Source: Rhizobium sp. CF122
Lineage (GTDB): Bacteria > Pseudomonadota > Alphaproteobacteria > Rhizobiales > Rhizobiaceae
Length of the DNA: 64,000 nucleotides
Reading direction: 5' to 3'
NCBI RefSeq assembly: GCF_000282035.1
Contig: NZ_AKKA01000080.1
Coordinates: 62,001-126,000 of the forward strand
Part shown: positions 43,346 to 52,686 of the stretch, piece after piece
Layout: the number at the start of each line of letters is the position of its first letter
Position numbering within the stretch: position 1 is the stretch's first letter
Program-made: the position numbers and the translations under genes
The notes under the pieces: model-generated
Database searches by the model: none
What the model was told of the DNA's origin: nothing
The model's input: only the letters and a program-made list of their open reading frames with translations

Positions 43346-44041
43346 TTGCGCTACGCACTCTATTTTACGCCGCCGAAGGATGATCCTTTGAACGGCACGG
43401 CCGCGCTCTGGCTCGGCCGCGATGCCTTCACCGGCGAAACCTATCTGGCTCCCGATCATCCGAACCTGCCGGCCGCCGAGCAGTTTGAGCTGACCGCCGA
43501 GCCTCGCCGCTATGCCTTCCACGCGACGATCAAGGCACCGTTCCATCTGGCCGCCTCCGTCACTGAGAAGGACCTCCTCCAGGTTGTCGAGGATTTCGCC
43601 GCCCGTACGCCCGCCTTCGAGATTCCCGAGCTGGTGCTTGGACAATTGGGCAAATTCTTTGCGCTGGTACCCGCCTTTCTGCATCCGCCGCTTCAGGATT
43701 TCGCAGCCACGGTGGTAAAATCCTTCGAACCGTTTCGCGCCGCGTTGTCGGATGCCGATATCGCACGCCGCAATCCGGAGAAACTGAGCGAGAGCCAGAG
43801 GGCCAATCTGTTGCGCTGGGGTTATCCCTATGTGATGGATGACTTCGGGTTCCACATGACGCTGACCGGCCAGGTGCCGCAGGAGCGTGCTGGCATAATG
43901 AAGGCCATTCTGGCGGAGCGTTTCGCCGCTTTTACCGGCCGGCCGCTCCCAATTGGCGGCCTTGCCGTTTTCGTTGAGGAGGCGCGTGGCGCGCCGTTTA
44001 CAGCCCATTCCTGGTGGCCGCTTGCCGGCGCGAAAAACTGA
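43346..44041 (+). CDS. DUF1045 phosphonate-cluster protein, 2H phosphoesterase-like
   Basis: A 231-residue protein of the DUF1045 family found in phn operons. Two HxT motifs, FHATIKAPFHL near residue 58 and FHMTLTG near 170, match the active site of 2H phosphoesterases, which open cyclic phosphates. No phnP is present, so it may hydrolyse the 5-phosphoribosyl 1,2-cyclic phosphate made by PhnJ. The TTG start at 43346 has AGGAT upstream. Confidence 0.88.
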   Translation: MRYALYFTPPKDDPLNGTAALWLGRDAFTGETYLAPDHPNLPAAEQFELTAEPRRYAFHATIKAPFHLAASVTEKDLLQVVEDFAARTPAFEIPELVLGQLGKFFALVPAFLHPPLQDFAATVVKSFEPFRAALSDADIARRNPEKLSESQRANLLRWGYPYVMDDFGFHMTLTGQVPQERAGIMKAILAERFAAFTGRPLPIGGLAVFVEEARGAPFTAHSWWPLAGAKN

Positions 44042-44054
44042 GAGACCATAGTCG

Positions 44055-45194
44055 ATGACCACAGAAACCGTCTTCTCCAACGCCCGCATTGTCCTCGAGG
44101 ATGAAATCATCGAAGGATCGGTCCTCGTCCGCGACGGCAAGATCGCCGATATCTCGACAGGCAGCTCCCGTGTCGGCGAGGATTTCGAAGGCGACTATTT
44201 GATCCCGGGTCTCGTCGAGCTCCACACCGACCATCTCGAAGGCCACTATTCGCCGCGCCCGGGCCTGCGCTGGCACAAGACGGCGGCGATCCAGGCGCAT
44301 GACGCACAGATCGTCACATCAGGCATCACCACGGTCTTCGATTGCCTCCGTATGGGCGCCGACGAAGACGGCGGCTTCGAGCATGGCGAGATGCGCGAGA
44401 TGGCCGACGCCATCCAGAAGGCCGAGCAGGAAGGCCGCCTGCGTGCCGAACACCTGCTACACCTGCGCTGCGAGGTCTCTGCTGACAACGTTCTGCAGCA
44501 TTTCGCCGATTTCGAGAACGATCCCTATGTCCGTCTCGTCTCGCTGATGGATCACGCTCCCGGCCAGCGCCAGTTCCAGACGATGGATCAGTACATCTTC
44601 TATTACCAGAAGAAGCGCGGCCTGACCGATGCCGAGTTTGCCGAGTTCATCGATCGCCGCGTGTCGGAATCCGAGCGCAACTCGACGCCGCACCGCGTGG
44701 CCATTTCCAAGGTCTGCGCTGAGCGCGGCATTACCGTCGCCAGTCATGACGACGCAACGCTCGCCCATGTCGACGAAGCCATCGAAAATGGCGTTCGCCT
44801 GGCCGAATTCCCGACCAGCTTCGACGCAGCCAAGGCGTCGCACGAGCATGGCATGAGCGTGCTGATGGGCGCCCCGAACATCGTGCGCGGCAAGTCGCAT
44901 TCCGGTAACATTGCTGCCCGCGATCTCGCCGAACGCGGCGTTCTCGATGTACTGTCCTCCGACTACGTCCCGCTCAGCCTCCTCTATGCTCCCTTCCTGA
45001 TTGCCGACGAAGTCGAGAGTATCTCGCTGCCGAAAGCGATCGCCATGGTCACCGCGACGCCTGCCCGCACCGTCAGCCTCGATGACCGCGGTCGCATCGC
45101 TCCCGGCCTGCGCGCCGATCTCGTCCGCGTGTTCCGCGACCACGGCGTGCCGGTTAGCCGCTCTGTTTGGCGCGAAGGGCGCCGTGTCGCATGA
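44055..45194 (+). CDS. phnM: Alpha-D-ribose 1-methylphosphonate 5-triphosphate diphosphatase
   Basis: Amidohydrolase that removes pyrophosphate from the triphosphate intermediate before PhnJ acts. The 379-residue protein has the metal-binding start GLVELHTDHLEGHY and LLHLRCEVSA, and later VASHDDAT. It follows the DUF1045 gene by 13 bases and overlaps phnN by ATGA. Confidence 0.95.
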   Translation: MTTETVFSNARIVLEDEIIEGSVLVRDGKIADISTGSSRVGEDFEGDYLIPGLVELHTDHLEGHYSPRPGLRWHKTAAIQAHDAQIVTSGITTVFDCLRMGADEDGGFEHGEMREMADAIQKAEQEGRLRAEHLLHLRCEVSADNVLQHFADFENDPYVRLVSLMDHAPGQRQFQTMDQYIFYYQKKRGLTDAEFAEFIDRRVSESERNSTPHRVAISKVCAERGITVASHDDATLAHVDEAIENGVRLAEFPTSFDAAKASHEHGMSVLMGAPNIVRGKSHSGNIAARDLAERGVLDVLSSDYVPLSLLYAPFLIADEVESISLPKAIAMVTATPARTVSLDDRGRIAPGLRADLVRVFRDHGVPVSRSVWREGRRVA

Positions 45195-45790
45195 ACCCGT
45201 CGCACGAACCGCACATCGTTCCGGGCACCGAACGCGGCATCATGGTCGTGGTCGTCGGCCCGAGCGGCGCCGGCAAGGACACGCTGATGGCGCTGGCCGC
45301 CAAGCACTTCCAGGGCCGTCCTGAGGTGCATTTCGTCCGCCGCGTCATCACCCGCCACACCCATGCTGGCGGCGAGCAGCATCTCGCCGTGTCGGACCAG
45401 GGCTTTGCGTCGATGGAACAGGCCGGAAGCTTTGCCGTTTGGTGGGAAGCACACGGCCTGAAATATGGCATTCCAGCCGAGGTGTCGGTCTCGCTCGCAC
45501 AGGGGAATCTGGTCATCGCCAATGGCTCCCGTTCGGCGCTTCACCATTTCAAGGCGGTCTTCCCGCGGCTCAAGGTCATCAATGTAACGGCGACTGCCGA
45601 GGTGCTGGCCAGCCGTCTGGAAGCGCGCGGCCGCGAGACGCACGAAGACATCATGGCGCGTCTTGCTCGCGGTCCACTCACCGTGCGCGGCGACTACGAC
45701 GTGACCGACCTCGACAACAGCGGCTCGCTGGAAGAAGGCGAGCGCAGGATCGTGGATGCGCTGAACGGCTTCCTCACGGAAGTGGCCTAG
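45191..45790 (+). CDS. phnN: Ribose 1,5-bisphosphate phosphokinase
   Basis: Phosphorylates ribose 1,5-bisphosphate to PRPP, the last C-P lyase step. The 199-residue protein is guanylate-kinase-like with P-loop VVGPSGAGKDTL and the GLKYGIPAEV segment. Starts in an ATGA overlap with phnM. Its presence implies that the cyclic phosphate product is opened somewhere, although phnP is absent. Confidence 0.94.
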   Translation: MNPSHEPHIVPGTERGIMVVVVGPSGAGKDTLMALAAKHFQGRPEVHFVRRVITRHTHAGGEQHLAVSDQGFASMEQAGSFAVWWEAHGLKYGIPAEVSVSLAQGNLVIANGSRSALHHFKAVFPRLKVINVTATAEVLASRLEARGRETHEDIMARLARGPLTVRGDYDVTDLDNSGSLEEGERRIVDALNGFLTEVA

Positions 45791-45812
45791 GATCGGCTGA
45801 CACGGAGGGGGC

Positions 45813-46334
45813 ATGCGGCCGATCAGGGTTCTCGACTACGATCCGGCATGGCCCGCTCTCTTCGACGCCGCAAGGTGTGAGCTGCTGGCGCTGGCGGCGG
45901 ATCGCATTCTTGCAATCGAGCATATCGGCAGCACGGCGGTCGCCGGACTAGCGGCTAAACCCAAGATCGATCTTGATGCCGTGCTCGTGGACGAAGCTGC
46001 GTTGGCTGCGGTCGGCGCCTTGCTTCGCTCCGCCGGTTTTCAGGATCATGGCGATCCCTACGGCGAAGGCCGCTGGCCCTTCACGCGCGATCATGACGGC
46101 TATGGCTTGCGCCTCTATCTCTGCACACCTGATCCGGCCCACCGCGACCGCATCCTGTTCCGCGACTATCTGCGCGCTCACCCGCAAAGAGCAAACGAGT
46201 ATCAGGCGCTGAAGCGTCACCTTGCCGCCGAGGCCAACGGCGATTGGGATATCTACACCGGCGGCAAGAGCGATTTCGTCGCCGAGACGCTACGGCTCGC
46301 GGCCATTGAGGCCGAACGGTCTCCGCGCGGATAG
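45813..46334 (+). CDS. GrpB-family (UPF0157) nucleotidyltransferase-like protein
   Basis: A 173-residue GrpB/UPF0157 protein. Signature pieces are YDPAWPALFDAA, EHIGSTAVAGLAAKPKIDLD (the GS and DxD of a nucleotidyltransferase fold) and RDYLRAHPQRANEYQALK. It begins 22 bases after phnN, so it may share the transcript, but has no known role in phosphonate use. Confidence 0.9.
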   Translation: MRPIRVLDYDPAWPALFDAARCELLALAADRILAIEHIGSTAVAGLAAKPKIDLDAVLVDEAALAAVGALLRSAGFQDHGDPYGEGRWPFTRDHDGYGLRLYLCTPDPAHRDRILFRDYLRAHPQRANEYQALKRHLAAEANGDWDIYTGGKSDFVAETLRLAAIEAERSPRG

Positions 46335-46760
46335 TTTTCGTGCGCGGAGAAATAATTCCTGAGGACTTTCAACGAATTGAACGAGCCGTTCTTCTTCGCC
46401 GATCCCCGCATCAACGGCCCGCCGTATACTGATGGCGTCATTGGACAGGGAGCCTGGTCGCGAAGCGGATCTGACAAAACTGGTCGAAAGTCCGGCGTTC
46501 GGCAATGGTTGCAAAAGGTGGATCAGAGGCCGTCAGGGCCTCCGCTCCTCCGGAACGGAAGGGTCAAGAGACGCTCCTGTTGGCCTGGAAGATCTCCAAA
46601 CCCTTTGATGCGATCGGGCAGGCTGTGGCGCCTGACAATCCACATATACCAAGACCACCGCCCGCCCATTTCCCAGCTAGGCTATTCCGTCGCGGAGCCC
46701 CCTCCGCGTGGAGGGGCGTTGTCTACGGCAGCCGTCTACGGGCCGCCGCAGATATAGCGA
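46335..46760. other. Intergenic region without a recognised gene
   Basis: About 425 bases between the converging GrpB and ftsK-like genes. Open frames here are short, start poorly and match nothing I know. A GC hairpin CCCCTCC-GCGT-GGAGGGG lies at 46699-46716 and could end the ftsK transcript, though no T-tract follows. The region may be gene debris. Confidence 0.4.
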
Positions 46761-49121
46761 TCATTCGGTCTCGCCGCGTCCAGCCACGATCTCGCGCTTG
46801 CCGACATGGTTTGCCGGGCCGACGAGACCTTCCTTCTCCATGCGCTCGACGAGCGAAGCCGCACGGTTGTAGCCGATGCCGAGACGGCGCTGGATGTAGG
46901 AGGTCGAACACTTCTTGTCGCGCAGCACCACCTTGACGGCCTTGTCGTAGAGGTCGTTCCCGTCCTCGGCGGCCATGTCGCCCTTGTCGAAGACGGCGCT
47001 ATCCTCTTCCTCGGCATCTTCCTCTTCGTCGGCCGTCACGGTGTCGAGATATTCCGGCCGTCCCTGCGTCTTCAGGTGCGCGACGACCTTCTCCACTTCG
47101 GCATCCGAAACGAACGGCCCGTGTACGCGCGAGATCCGCCCGCCGCCCTGCATGTGCAGCATGTCGCCCTGGCCGAGCAGTTGTTCGGCGCCTTGCTCTC
47201 CAAGGATGGTGCGGCTGTCGATCTTCGACGTCACCTGGAAGGAGATACGGGTCGGGAAGTTTGCCTTGATGGTCCCGGTGATGACGTCGACCGAAGGGCG
47301 CTGCGTCGCCATGATCAGGTGGATGCCAGCCGCACGCGCCATTTGCGCGAGGCGCTGGATCGCCCCTTCGATTTCCTTGCCGGCGACCATCATAAGGTCG
47401 GCCATCTCGTCGACGATGACGACGATGTATGGCATCGGCGTCAGGTCCATTTCCTGTTGTTCTTCGATCGGCGCGCCGGTGCTTCTGTCGAAGCCGGTCT
47501 GGACCATGACATGGATGGTCTCGCCCTTGTCGCGCGCCTGCGCCACGCGGTTGTTGTAGCCGTCGATATTGCGCACGCCGAGGCGCGACATCTTGCGATA
47601 GCGATCCTCCATCTCGCGCACCGCCCACTTCAGCGCCATCACGGCCTTCTTGGGGTCGGTGACAACGGGCGTCAAAAGATGCGGAATGCCGTCATAGACG
47701 GAAAGTTCCAGCATCTTGGGATCAACCATGATCAGGCGGCACTGTTCCGGCGACATCCGGTAGAGCAGCGACAGGATCATCGTGTTGATGGCAACCGACT
47801 TGCCCGAACCGGTGGTGCCGGCGACGAGCAAATGCGGCATCTTCGCGAGCTCCGCGATGACCGGCTCGCCGCCGATCGTCTTGCCGAGGCCGAGCGCCAG
47901 CTTGTAGCCGCTCTTCTCGAAGTCTTGGCTTTCGATCATCTCGCGGAAGTAGACGGTTTCGCGCAGCGCGTTCGGCAGTTCGATGCCGATGACGTTGCGG
48001 CCGGGAACCACGGCAACACGCGCCGACAGCGCTGACATCGAGCGGGCGATATCGTCGGCCAGGCCGATGACGCGCGAGGACTTGACGCCCGGTGCCGGTT
48101 CGAACTCGTAAAGTGTGACGACGGGGCCGGGGCGGACATGGATGATCTCGCCCTTGATGCCAAAATCCTCGAGCACGCTTTCGAGGAGGCCGGCATTCTG
48201 CTCCAGCGTCTCCTGCGACATGATCTCGCCAACACGTTCCGGCGGCTCCTGCAGCAGCGAATGCGACGGGAATTCGTAGCCCGAGGCATCGACCCTCGAG
48301 GGCACGATCTTCGGCGCGGCAAAGCGCGGTGCCGGCGCGAGCGGTTGCGGTGCCTGCGTGCGGACCGGCAACGGAGCGATCGGCGGCGTTTTCGGCTGGA
48401 CGACCGCTTCTTCCATACGACTCTGCTCGGCCTCTGCCGGGCTTTGAGTTGCGCGGGTGAGCGTCAAACCAGGAGCTGGTGCGACGGGAGGCGGAGCGAC
48501 AGGCTCAGGCATGGGAGCAACGGCAATTGCCAGCTGTTGCCGAGCTGGCCGCCACTCCATGACACGGAACCGGCTGATGATCGATTCTGGGCTGACCTCG
48601 GCCTTTGGCAGCGAAACAACCGGGGGCAGCAGGATCGGTTCGGCGGCCGCTTCCTCGAAGGCCATGACTTCCCAGAACGCGAAGTCCGAGATGGACGCCA
48701 GTTCAGTGGATGCGCGGACAATGGTGTGGGTTTCAGGTTCGACCGAACTCACCGGCGATACGGCCGCGGTCGGCTGCACTTCGATCACAGGCGGGATCTC
48801 GGCTTCATAGCCCTCGAGCGGACCGTTGGCGACAACAGACGCCGGCGGCTCCACGCTCGCGCCGATTTCTGCCGCAACGCGTTCCTGCAGCGCAAGAGGC
48901 GCCGTGCGAACGGGTGGCGCCGGCACGCGTTTCGGATTGATCAGATTCTCGGGCGTGCGGGTAAACCGCACATTCGGAGCCAGTGAAAAATTGCTCTGCC
49001 AGATCGGTGCCGTAGGCTTCTCGCCTGCGTGTTCCTGCAGCTGTTCACCTTCGACTTCCGCGGAAATCTCCTCGGCCCCTGTCAGATTGGTTCTAGGAAA
49101 GCGCATACGACCGCTACTCAC
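46761..49121 (-). CDS. FtsK/SpoIIIE-family DNA translocase lacking membrane segments
   Basis: A 786-residue FtsK paralogue. Residues 1-290 are a proline-, alanine- and glutamate-rich linker with no transmembrane helix; the motor spans about 300-690 with Walker A GTTGSGKS (435-442) and Walker B IVVIVDE; an acidic linker and the gamma winged-helix domain (SYIQRRLGIGYNRAASLVERME) end it. The canonical four-helix N terminus is missing. Start is GTG at 49121 or ATG at 49106. Probably a second, soluble chromosome translocase beside a membrane FtsK elsewhere. Confidence 0.88.
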   Translation of the reverse strand: MSSGRMRFPRTNLTGAEEISAEVEGEQLQEHAGEKPTAPIWQSNFSLAPNVRFTRTPENLINPKRVPAPPVRTAPLALQERVAAEIGASVEPPASVVANGPLEGYEAEIPPVIEVQPTAAVSPVSSVEPETHTIVRASTELASISDFAFWEVMAFEEAAAEPILLPPVVSLPKAEVSPESIISRFRVMEWRPARQQLAIAVAPMPEPVAPPPVAPAPGLTLTRATQSPAEAEQSRMEEAVVQPKTPPIAPLPVRTQAPQPLAPAPRFAAPKIVPSRVDASGYEFPSHSLLQEPPERVGEIMSQETLEQNAGLLESVLEDFGIKGEIIHVRPGPVVTLYEFEPAPGVKSSRVIGLADDIARSMSALSARVAVVPGRNVIGIELPNALRETVYFREMIESQDFEKSGYKLALGLGKTIGGEPVIAELAKMPHLLVAGTTGSGKSVAINTMILSLLYRMSPEQCRLIMVDPKMLELSVYDGIPHLLTPVVTDPKKAVMALKWAVREMEDRYRKMSRLGVRNIDGYNNRVAQARDKGETIHVMVQTGFDRSTGAPIEEQQEMDLTPMPYIVVIVDEMADLMMVAGKEIEGAIQRLAQMARAAGIHLIMATQRPSVDVITGTIKANFPTRISFQVTSKIDSRTILGEQGAEQLLGQGDMLHMQGGGRISRVHGPFVSDAEVEKVVAHLKTQGRPEYLDTVTADEEEDAEEEDSAVFDKGDMAAEDGNDLYDKAVKVVLRDKKCSTSYIQRRLGIGYNRAASLVERMEKEGLVGPANHVGKREIVAGRGETE

Positions 49122-49278
49122 TCATGATTAGCAACTAATACCCGCTCTCGAATTAGGAAATGAAGGTTAATAAGTTCCTTCCATCCGCACCGTCACTCGA
49201 CGAAAAATTTAAAGAAAAATATTTAATATCAATAACTTGAAAGGTGATGAAAATTTTAATGGATTTTCGACGAAGCGC

Positions 49279-52278
49279 TTAGTGCGCTTCGTCCCAGTTG
49301 GTCGCCGAACGTGCATCGACCTTCAGCGGCACGCGCATTTCAAGCGCCGGCATGGTGGCATTTTCCATGACTGAAACGATGATCGGTGTGGCCTTTTCGA
49401 CATCAGCGTCCTCGACCTCGAAGATCAGTTCGTCATGCACCTGCAGGAGCATGCGAACGCGATCTCCAAGCCCCGCCTCGGCAAGGGCCGGTTCCATCTT
49501 GATCATTGCCCGGCGAATGATGTCCGCCGCCGATCCCTGGATCGGGGCGTTGATCGCCGCACGCTCGTTGAACGCACGAACCGACGGGTTGGAGGAGCGA
49601 ATCTCCGGGTAGTTGATTCGCCGCCCGAAGATCGTCTCAACGTAGCCCTTGTCGCGCGCCATCTGCTTGCGGCTGTCCATGTAGTCGCGGATGCCGGGGA
49701 AACGCTCGAAATACTTCTTGATGTAGTCGCCCGCTTCCGAGCGCTCGATCGAGAGCTGATTGGCAAGACCGAAGGCGGAAATGCCGTAGATGATCCCGAA
49801 GTTGATCGCCTTCGCGCGACGCCGCACCTCGGACGGCATGCCCTCGACGGGCACGCTGAACATCTCCGACGCGGTCATCGCATGAATGTCGACGCCATCG
49901 GCAAACGCCTGCGTCAACTGCGGGATCTCGGCGACATGCGCCAGCACGCGCAGCTCGATCTGGCTGTAGTCGGCCGAGATCAGCTTGTGGCCGGGCGTCG
50001 AAATGAATGCCGTGCGGATCTTGCGGCCTTCCGCCGTGCGCACCGGAATGTTCTGCAGGTTCGGTTCCGAGGACGAGAGGCGGCCGGTCGTCGTCGAGGC
50101 CAGCGAATACGAGGTATGGACCCGCTTCGTCTGAGGATGGATGTATCCCGGCAGCGCGTCCGTGTAGGTCGATTTCAGCTTGGTCAGCTGGCGCCAGTCG
50201 ACGATCTTGCGCGGCAGTTCGAAGCCAGCGGCAGCGAGGTCTTCGAGCACGCTTGCCGATGTCGACCATTGCCCGGTCTTCGTCTTCGTGCCGCCGGCAA
50301 GCCCCATCTTGCCGAACAGGATGTCGCCCAGCTGCTTTGGCGAGCCGATGGTAAAGCGCCCACCGGCGAGCTTGTAAATTTCATCCTCCAGCGCCGCGGC
50401 GCCCTGTGCGAGATCGCCGGACAGGCGCGAGAGGATCTGCCGGTCAACGGTGATGCCGCGTGCTTCCATATGCGCCAGAACCGGAAGCAAGGGCCGCTCG
50501 AGGCGTTCGTAAACGGTCGTGAGCTTCTCAGCCGCAAGGCGTGGCTTCAGGACCAGCCAGAGTCGCAATGTGATGTCGGCATCTTCGGCCGCATAATGTG
50601 TGGCGCGATCAATATCGACGAGATCGAATGTAATGTTCGACTTACCGCTGCCGGCCACGTCCTTATAGGCAATTGGCGTATGACCGAGGAACTTCTCCGA
50701 GAGCGGATCCATCCCGTGGGCGCCGGTTCCGGCATCCAGAACGTAGGAGATCAGCATCGTATCGTCGAAGTTCGTCGTTTCGACGCCGTAACGCTTCATC
50801 AGCAGGTAGTCGTATTTGAGGTTCTGGGCGACCTTCAGGATCGACTCGTCTTCCAGCAGTGCCTTCAGCCGGGGCAGGGCATCGCGCATCGGAATCTGAT
50901 TGTCGGCGAGCCCGCCGCCGAGCAGATCGCCGACACCTGTTTTGTGGCCGATCGGAACATAGGCGGCGCGGATGCTGGTGCCGGTGGCGTTCTTGTCGTT
51001 GTCGGCGATCGCCATAGAGAATCCAACAAGCTCCGCCTGCATCGCATCGAGCGACGTCGTCTCGGTGTCGAAGCCAACCAGTCCCGTCTCGCGCGCATCG
51101 GCAATCCATTTGTCGAGCGTCGCGACATCGCGGATCGTGACATAGCGCGAGTGGTCGAAGGGCAGGGAGGCAAACGCCTCGGCGCGCGCCTTGGCAAGAT
51201 CGCCAGGCAGGAACGTGCCTTCACGACCATTCCCGCCGTTCGCCTTCGCGGGAACGGGCACCGACTCGCCGGCGACATCGGGAATGCCACCGGCAACTGG
51301 CTCGGGCTGGGCGACGTCGAGATCGGGGCCGCGTGCCGCCGCGCCCCACTCGACCGGAACATCGACGGCATCGATCGCGCTGGCATCGCAATCGCAAGCA
51401 TCGGCCACGCGCCGCGTCAGCGACGTGAACTGCATTGCCTTCAGGAAGCCGATCAGCTTCGGTCCATTCTGCGGCTCGAGGGTCAGGTCTTCGACGCTGA
51501 GTTCCAGCGGAACGTCGGTGCGCAGCCGCACCAGTTCGCGCGACAGGCGCGCCTTGTCGGCATTCTCGATGATCGTCTGCCGGCGCTTCTCCTGCTTGAT
51601 TTCGGTCGCGCGTTCCAGGAGCGCGTCGAGATCGCCGTATTCGGCAAGCAGCTGCGCCGCTGTCTTCGGGCCGATTCCGGGGATGCCAGGCACGTTGTCG
51701 ACCGAGTCGCCGGTCATCGCCTGAAGATCGATCATCTTCTCGGGCGGCACGCCCCATTTCTCGATGACATCGGGAATGCCGATCTGCTTGTCCTTCATGC
51801 TGTCGTACATGTGGACAGCAGGCGTCACCAGCTGCATCAGATCCTTGTCCGAGGACACGATCGTAACATCGGCGCCGAGCGCCTCGGCCTGACGCGCATA
51901 AGTTGCGATGATGTCGTCGGCCTCGAAACCCTCCGTCTCAATGCACGGCAGATTGAAAGCCCGCGTTGCATGGCGGATGAGCCCGAATTGCGGGATCAGT
52001 TCCTCGGGCGGCGCCGAGCGGTTCGCCTTGTAGGCGTCGTAGAGATCCTTGCGGAACGTCTTTGCCGAATAGTCGAAGACGACGGCAAGATGCGTCGGGG
52101 TCACCCCGACCGACGTGTCGCGTGCATCGGTCAGGAGCTTCCACAGCATGTTGCAGAATCCAGACACCGCGCCCACCGGCAGGCCATCGGATTTGCGCGT
52201 TAGCGGAGGGAGTGCGTGAAAGGCTCGAAAGATGAAACCGGAGCCGTCGACTAGGAAAAGATGATCGCCTTTTTTCAT
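49279..52278 (-). CDS. polA: DNA polymerase I
   Basis: A 999-residue three-domain polymerase for Okazaki fragment processing and repair. The 5' nuclease domain is residues 1 to about 290. After a variable linker comes the 3'-5' exonuclease domain with intact Exo I (GFDTETTS), Exo II (NLKYD) and Exo III (YAAED) residues. The polymerase domain has motif A DYSQIELRVLAHV and motif C QVHDELIFEVE. The ATG at 52278 starts MKKGDHLFLVDGSGFIFRAF. Confidence 0.97.
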   Translation of the reverse strand: MKKGDHLFLVDGSGFIFRAFHALPPLTRKSDGLPVGAVSGFCNMLWKLLTDARDTSVGVTPTHLAVVFDYSAKTFRKDLYDAYKANRSAPPEELIPQFGLIRHATRAFNLPCIETEGFEADDIIATYARQAEALGADVTIVSSDKDLMQLVTPAVHMYDSMKDKQIGIPDVIEKWGVPPEKMIDLQAMTGDSVDNVPGIPGIGPKTAAQLLAEYGDLDALLERATEIKQEKRRQTIIENADKARLSRELVRLRTDVPLELSVEDLTLEPQNGPKLIGFLKAMQFTSLTRRVADACDCDASAIDAVDVPVEWGAAARGPDLDVAQPEPVAGGIPDVAGESVPVPAKANGGNGREGTFLPGDLAKARAEAFASLPFDHSRYVTIRDVATLDKWIADARETGLVGFDTETTSLDAMQAELVGFSMAIADNDKNATGTSIRAAYVPIGHKTGVGDLLGGGLADNQIPMRDALPRLKALLEDESILKVAQNLKYDYLLMKRYGVETTNFDDTMLISYVLDAGTGAHGMDPLSEKFLGHTPIAYKDVAGSGKSNITFDLVDIDRATHYAAEDADITLRLWLVLKPRLAAEKLTTVYERLERPLLPVLAHMEARGITVDRQILSRLSGDLAQGAAALEDEIYKLAGGRFTIGSPKQLGDILFGKMGLAGGTKTKTGQWSTSASVLEDLAAAGFELPRKIVDWRQLTKLKSTYTDALPGYIHPQTKRVHTSYSLASTTTGRLSSSEPNLQNIPVRTAEGRKIRTAFISTPGHKLISADYSQIELRVLAHVAEIPQLTQAFADGVDIHAMTASEMFSVPVEGMPSEVRRRAKAINFGIIYGISAFGLANQLSIERSEAGDYIKKYFERFPGIRDYMDSRKQMARDKGYVETIFGRRINYPEIRSSNPSVRAFNERAAINAPIQGSAADIIRRAMIKMEPALAEAGLGDRVRMLLQVHDELIFEVEDADVEKATPIIVSVMENATMPALEMRVPLKVDARSATNWDEAH

Positions 52279-52469
52279 GGCGTCATGGATAGCGCGGCCA
52301 CCTTGGAAGGTCCATATAAAGTTAGGAGTGAGAAAAGATTCTGCCTCACCAAACTGTTACTAATTTGTAATAGTCAATCCTCGGCTTTCCCTTGAAAAGC
52401 CACATTCCCGATCACAAATGATTACTACCGACGTTTGATCGTGTTGATCGCGTCGAGGGTCTGATAGCT

Positions 52470-52583
52470 GGCTTGTCCCCCGCCGCATCGGACTTGGACA
52501 AAGGCCTTATCCCCTCTCCGGGCCTTTGTCCCCATTTTAGAGCCGCCATAGCCACACCTCCAGGCTATGGCGGCTTTGTTTTT
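52470..52583 (+). ncRNA. Putative AbcR (alpha-r15)-type small regulatory RNA
   Basis: Two strong hairpins lie in the gap between polA and the MarR gene. The first pairs GGACAAAGGCC (52496-52506) with GGCCTTTGTCC (52521-52531); the second pairs AGCCGCCATAGCC (52541-52553) with GGCTATGGCGGCT (52563-52575) and ends in TTGTTTTT. The loops hold CCCCTCTCC and CACCTCC, which can pair with ribosome binding sites. No plus-strand gene lies upstream to be terminated, so a free-standing RNA is likely. Rhizobial AbcR RNAs, which silence ABC-transporter mRNAs, sit in this polA context. The 5' end is uncertain. Confidence 0.65.
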
Positions 52584-52686
52584 CTGCTCTATCTTTCAAA
52601 GGACAGCCTGCGATGAAAGTATGTGTGGTGCATCGCATGCGTTTTGTTGAATTGTTTTGTCGAGTATTTTGCGACTAACTGAGAAG

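Noticed and set aside
46377..46757. Open frame of 126 codons between the GrpB and ftsK-like genes
   Set aside because: Starts at a TTG without a ribosome binding site, no recognisable domain, composition unlike neighbouring genes.
49435..52203. Very long open frame on the plus strand antisense to polA
   Set aside because: It mirrors polA codon by codon as GC-rich codon bias produces, has no family resemblance and no ribosome binding site. The polA motifs on the minus strand are decisive.
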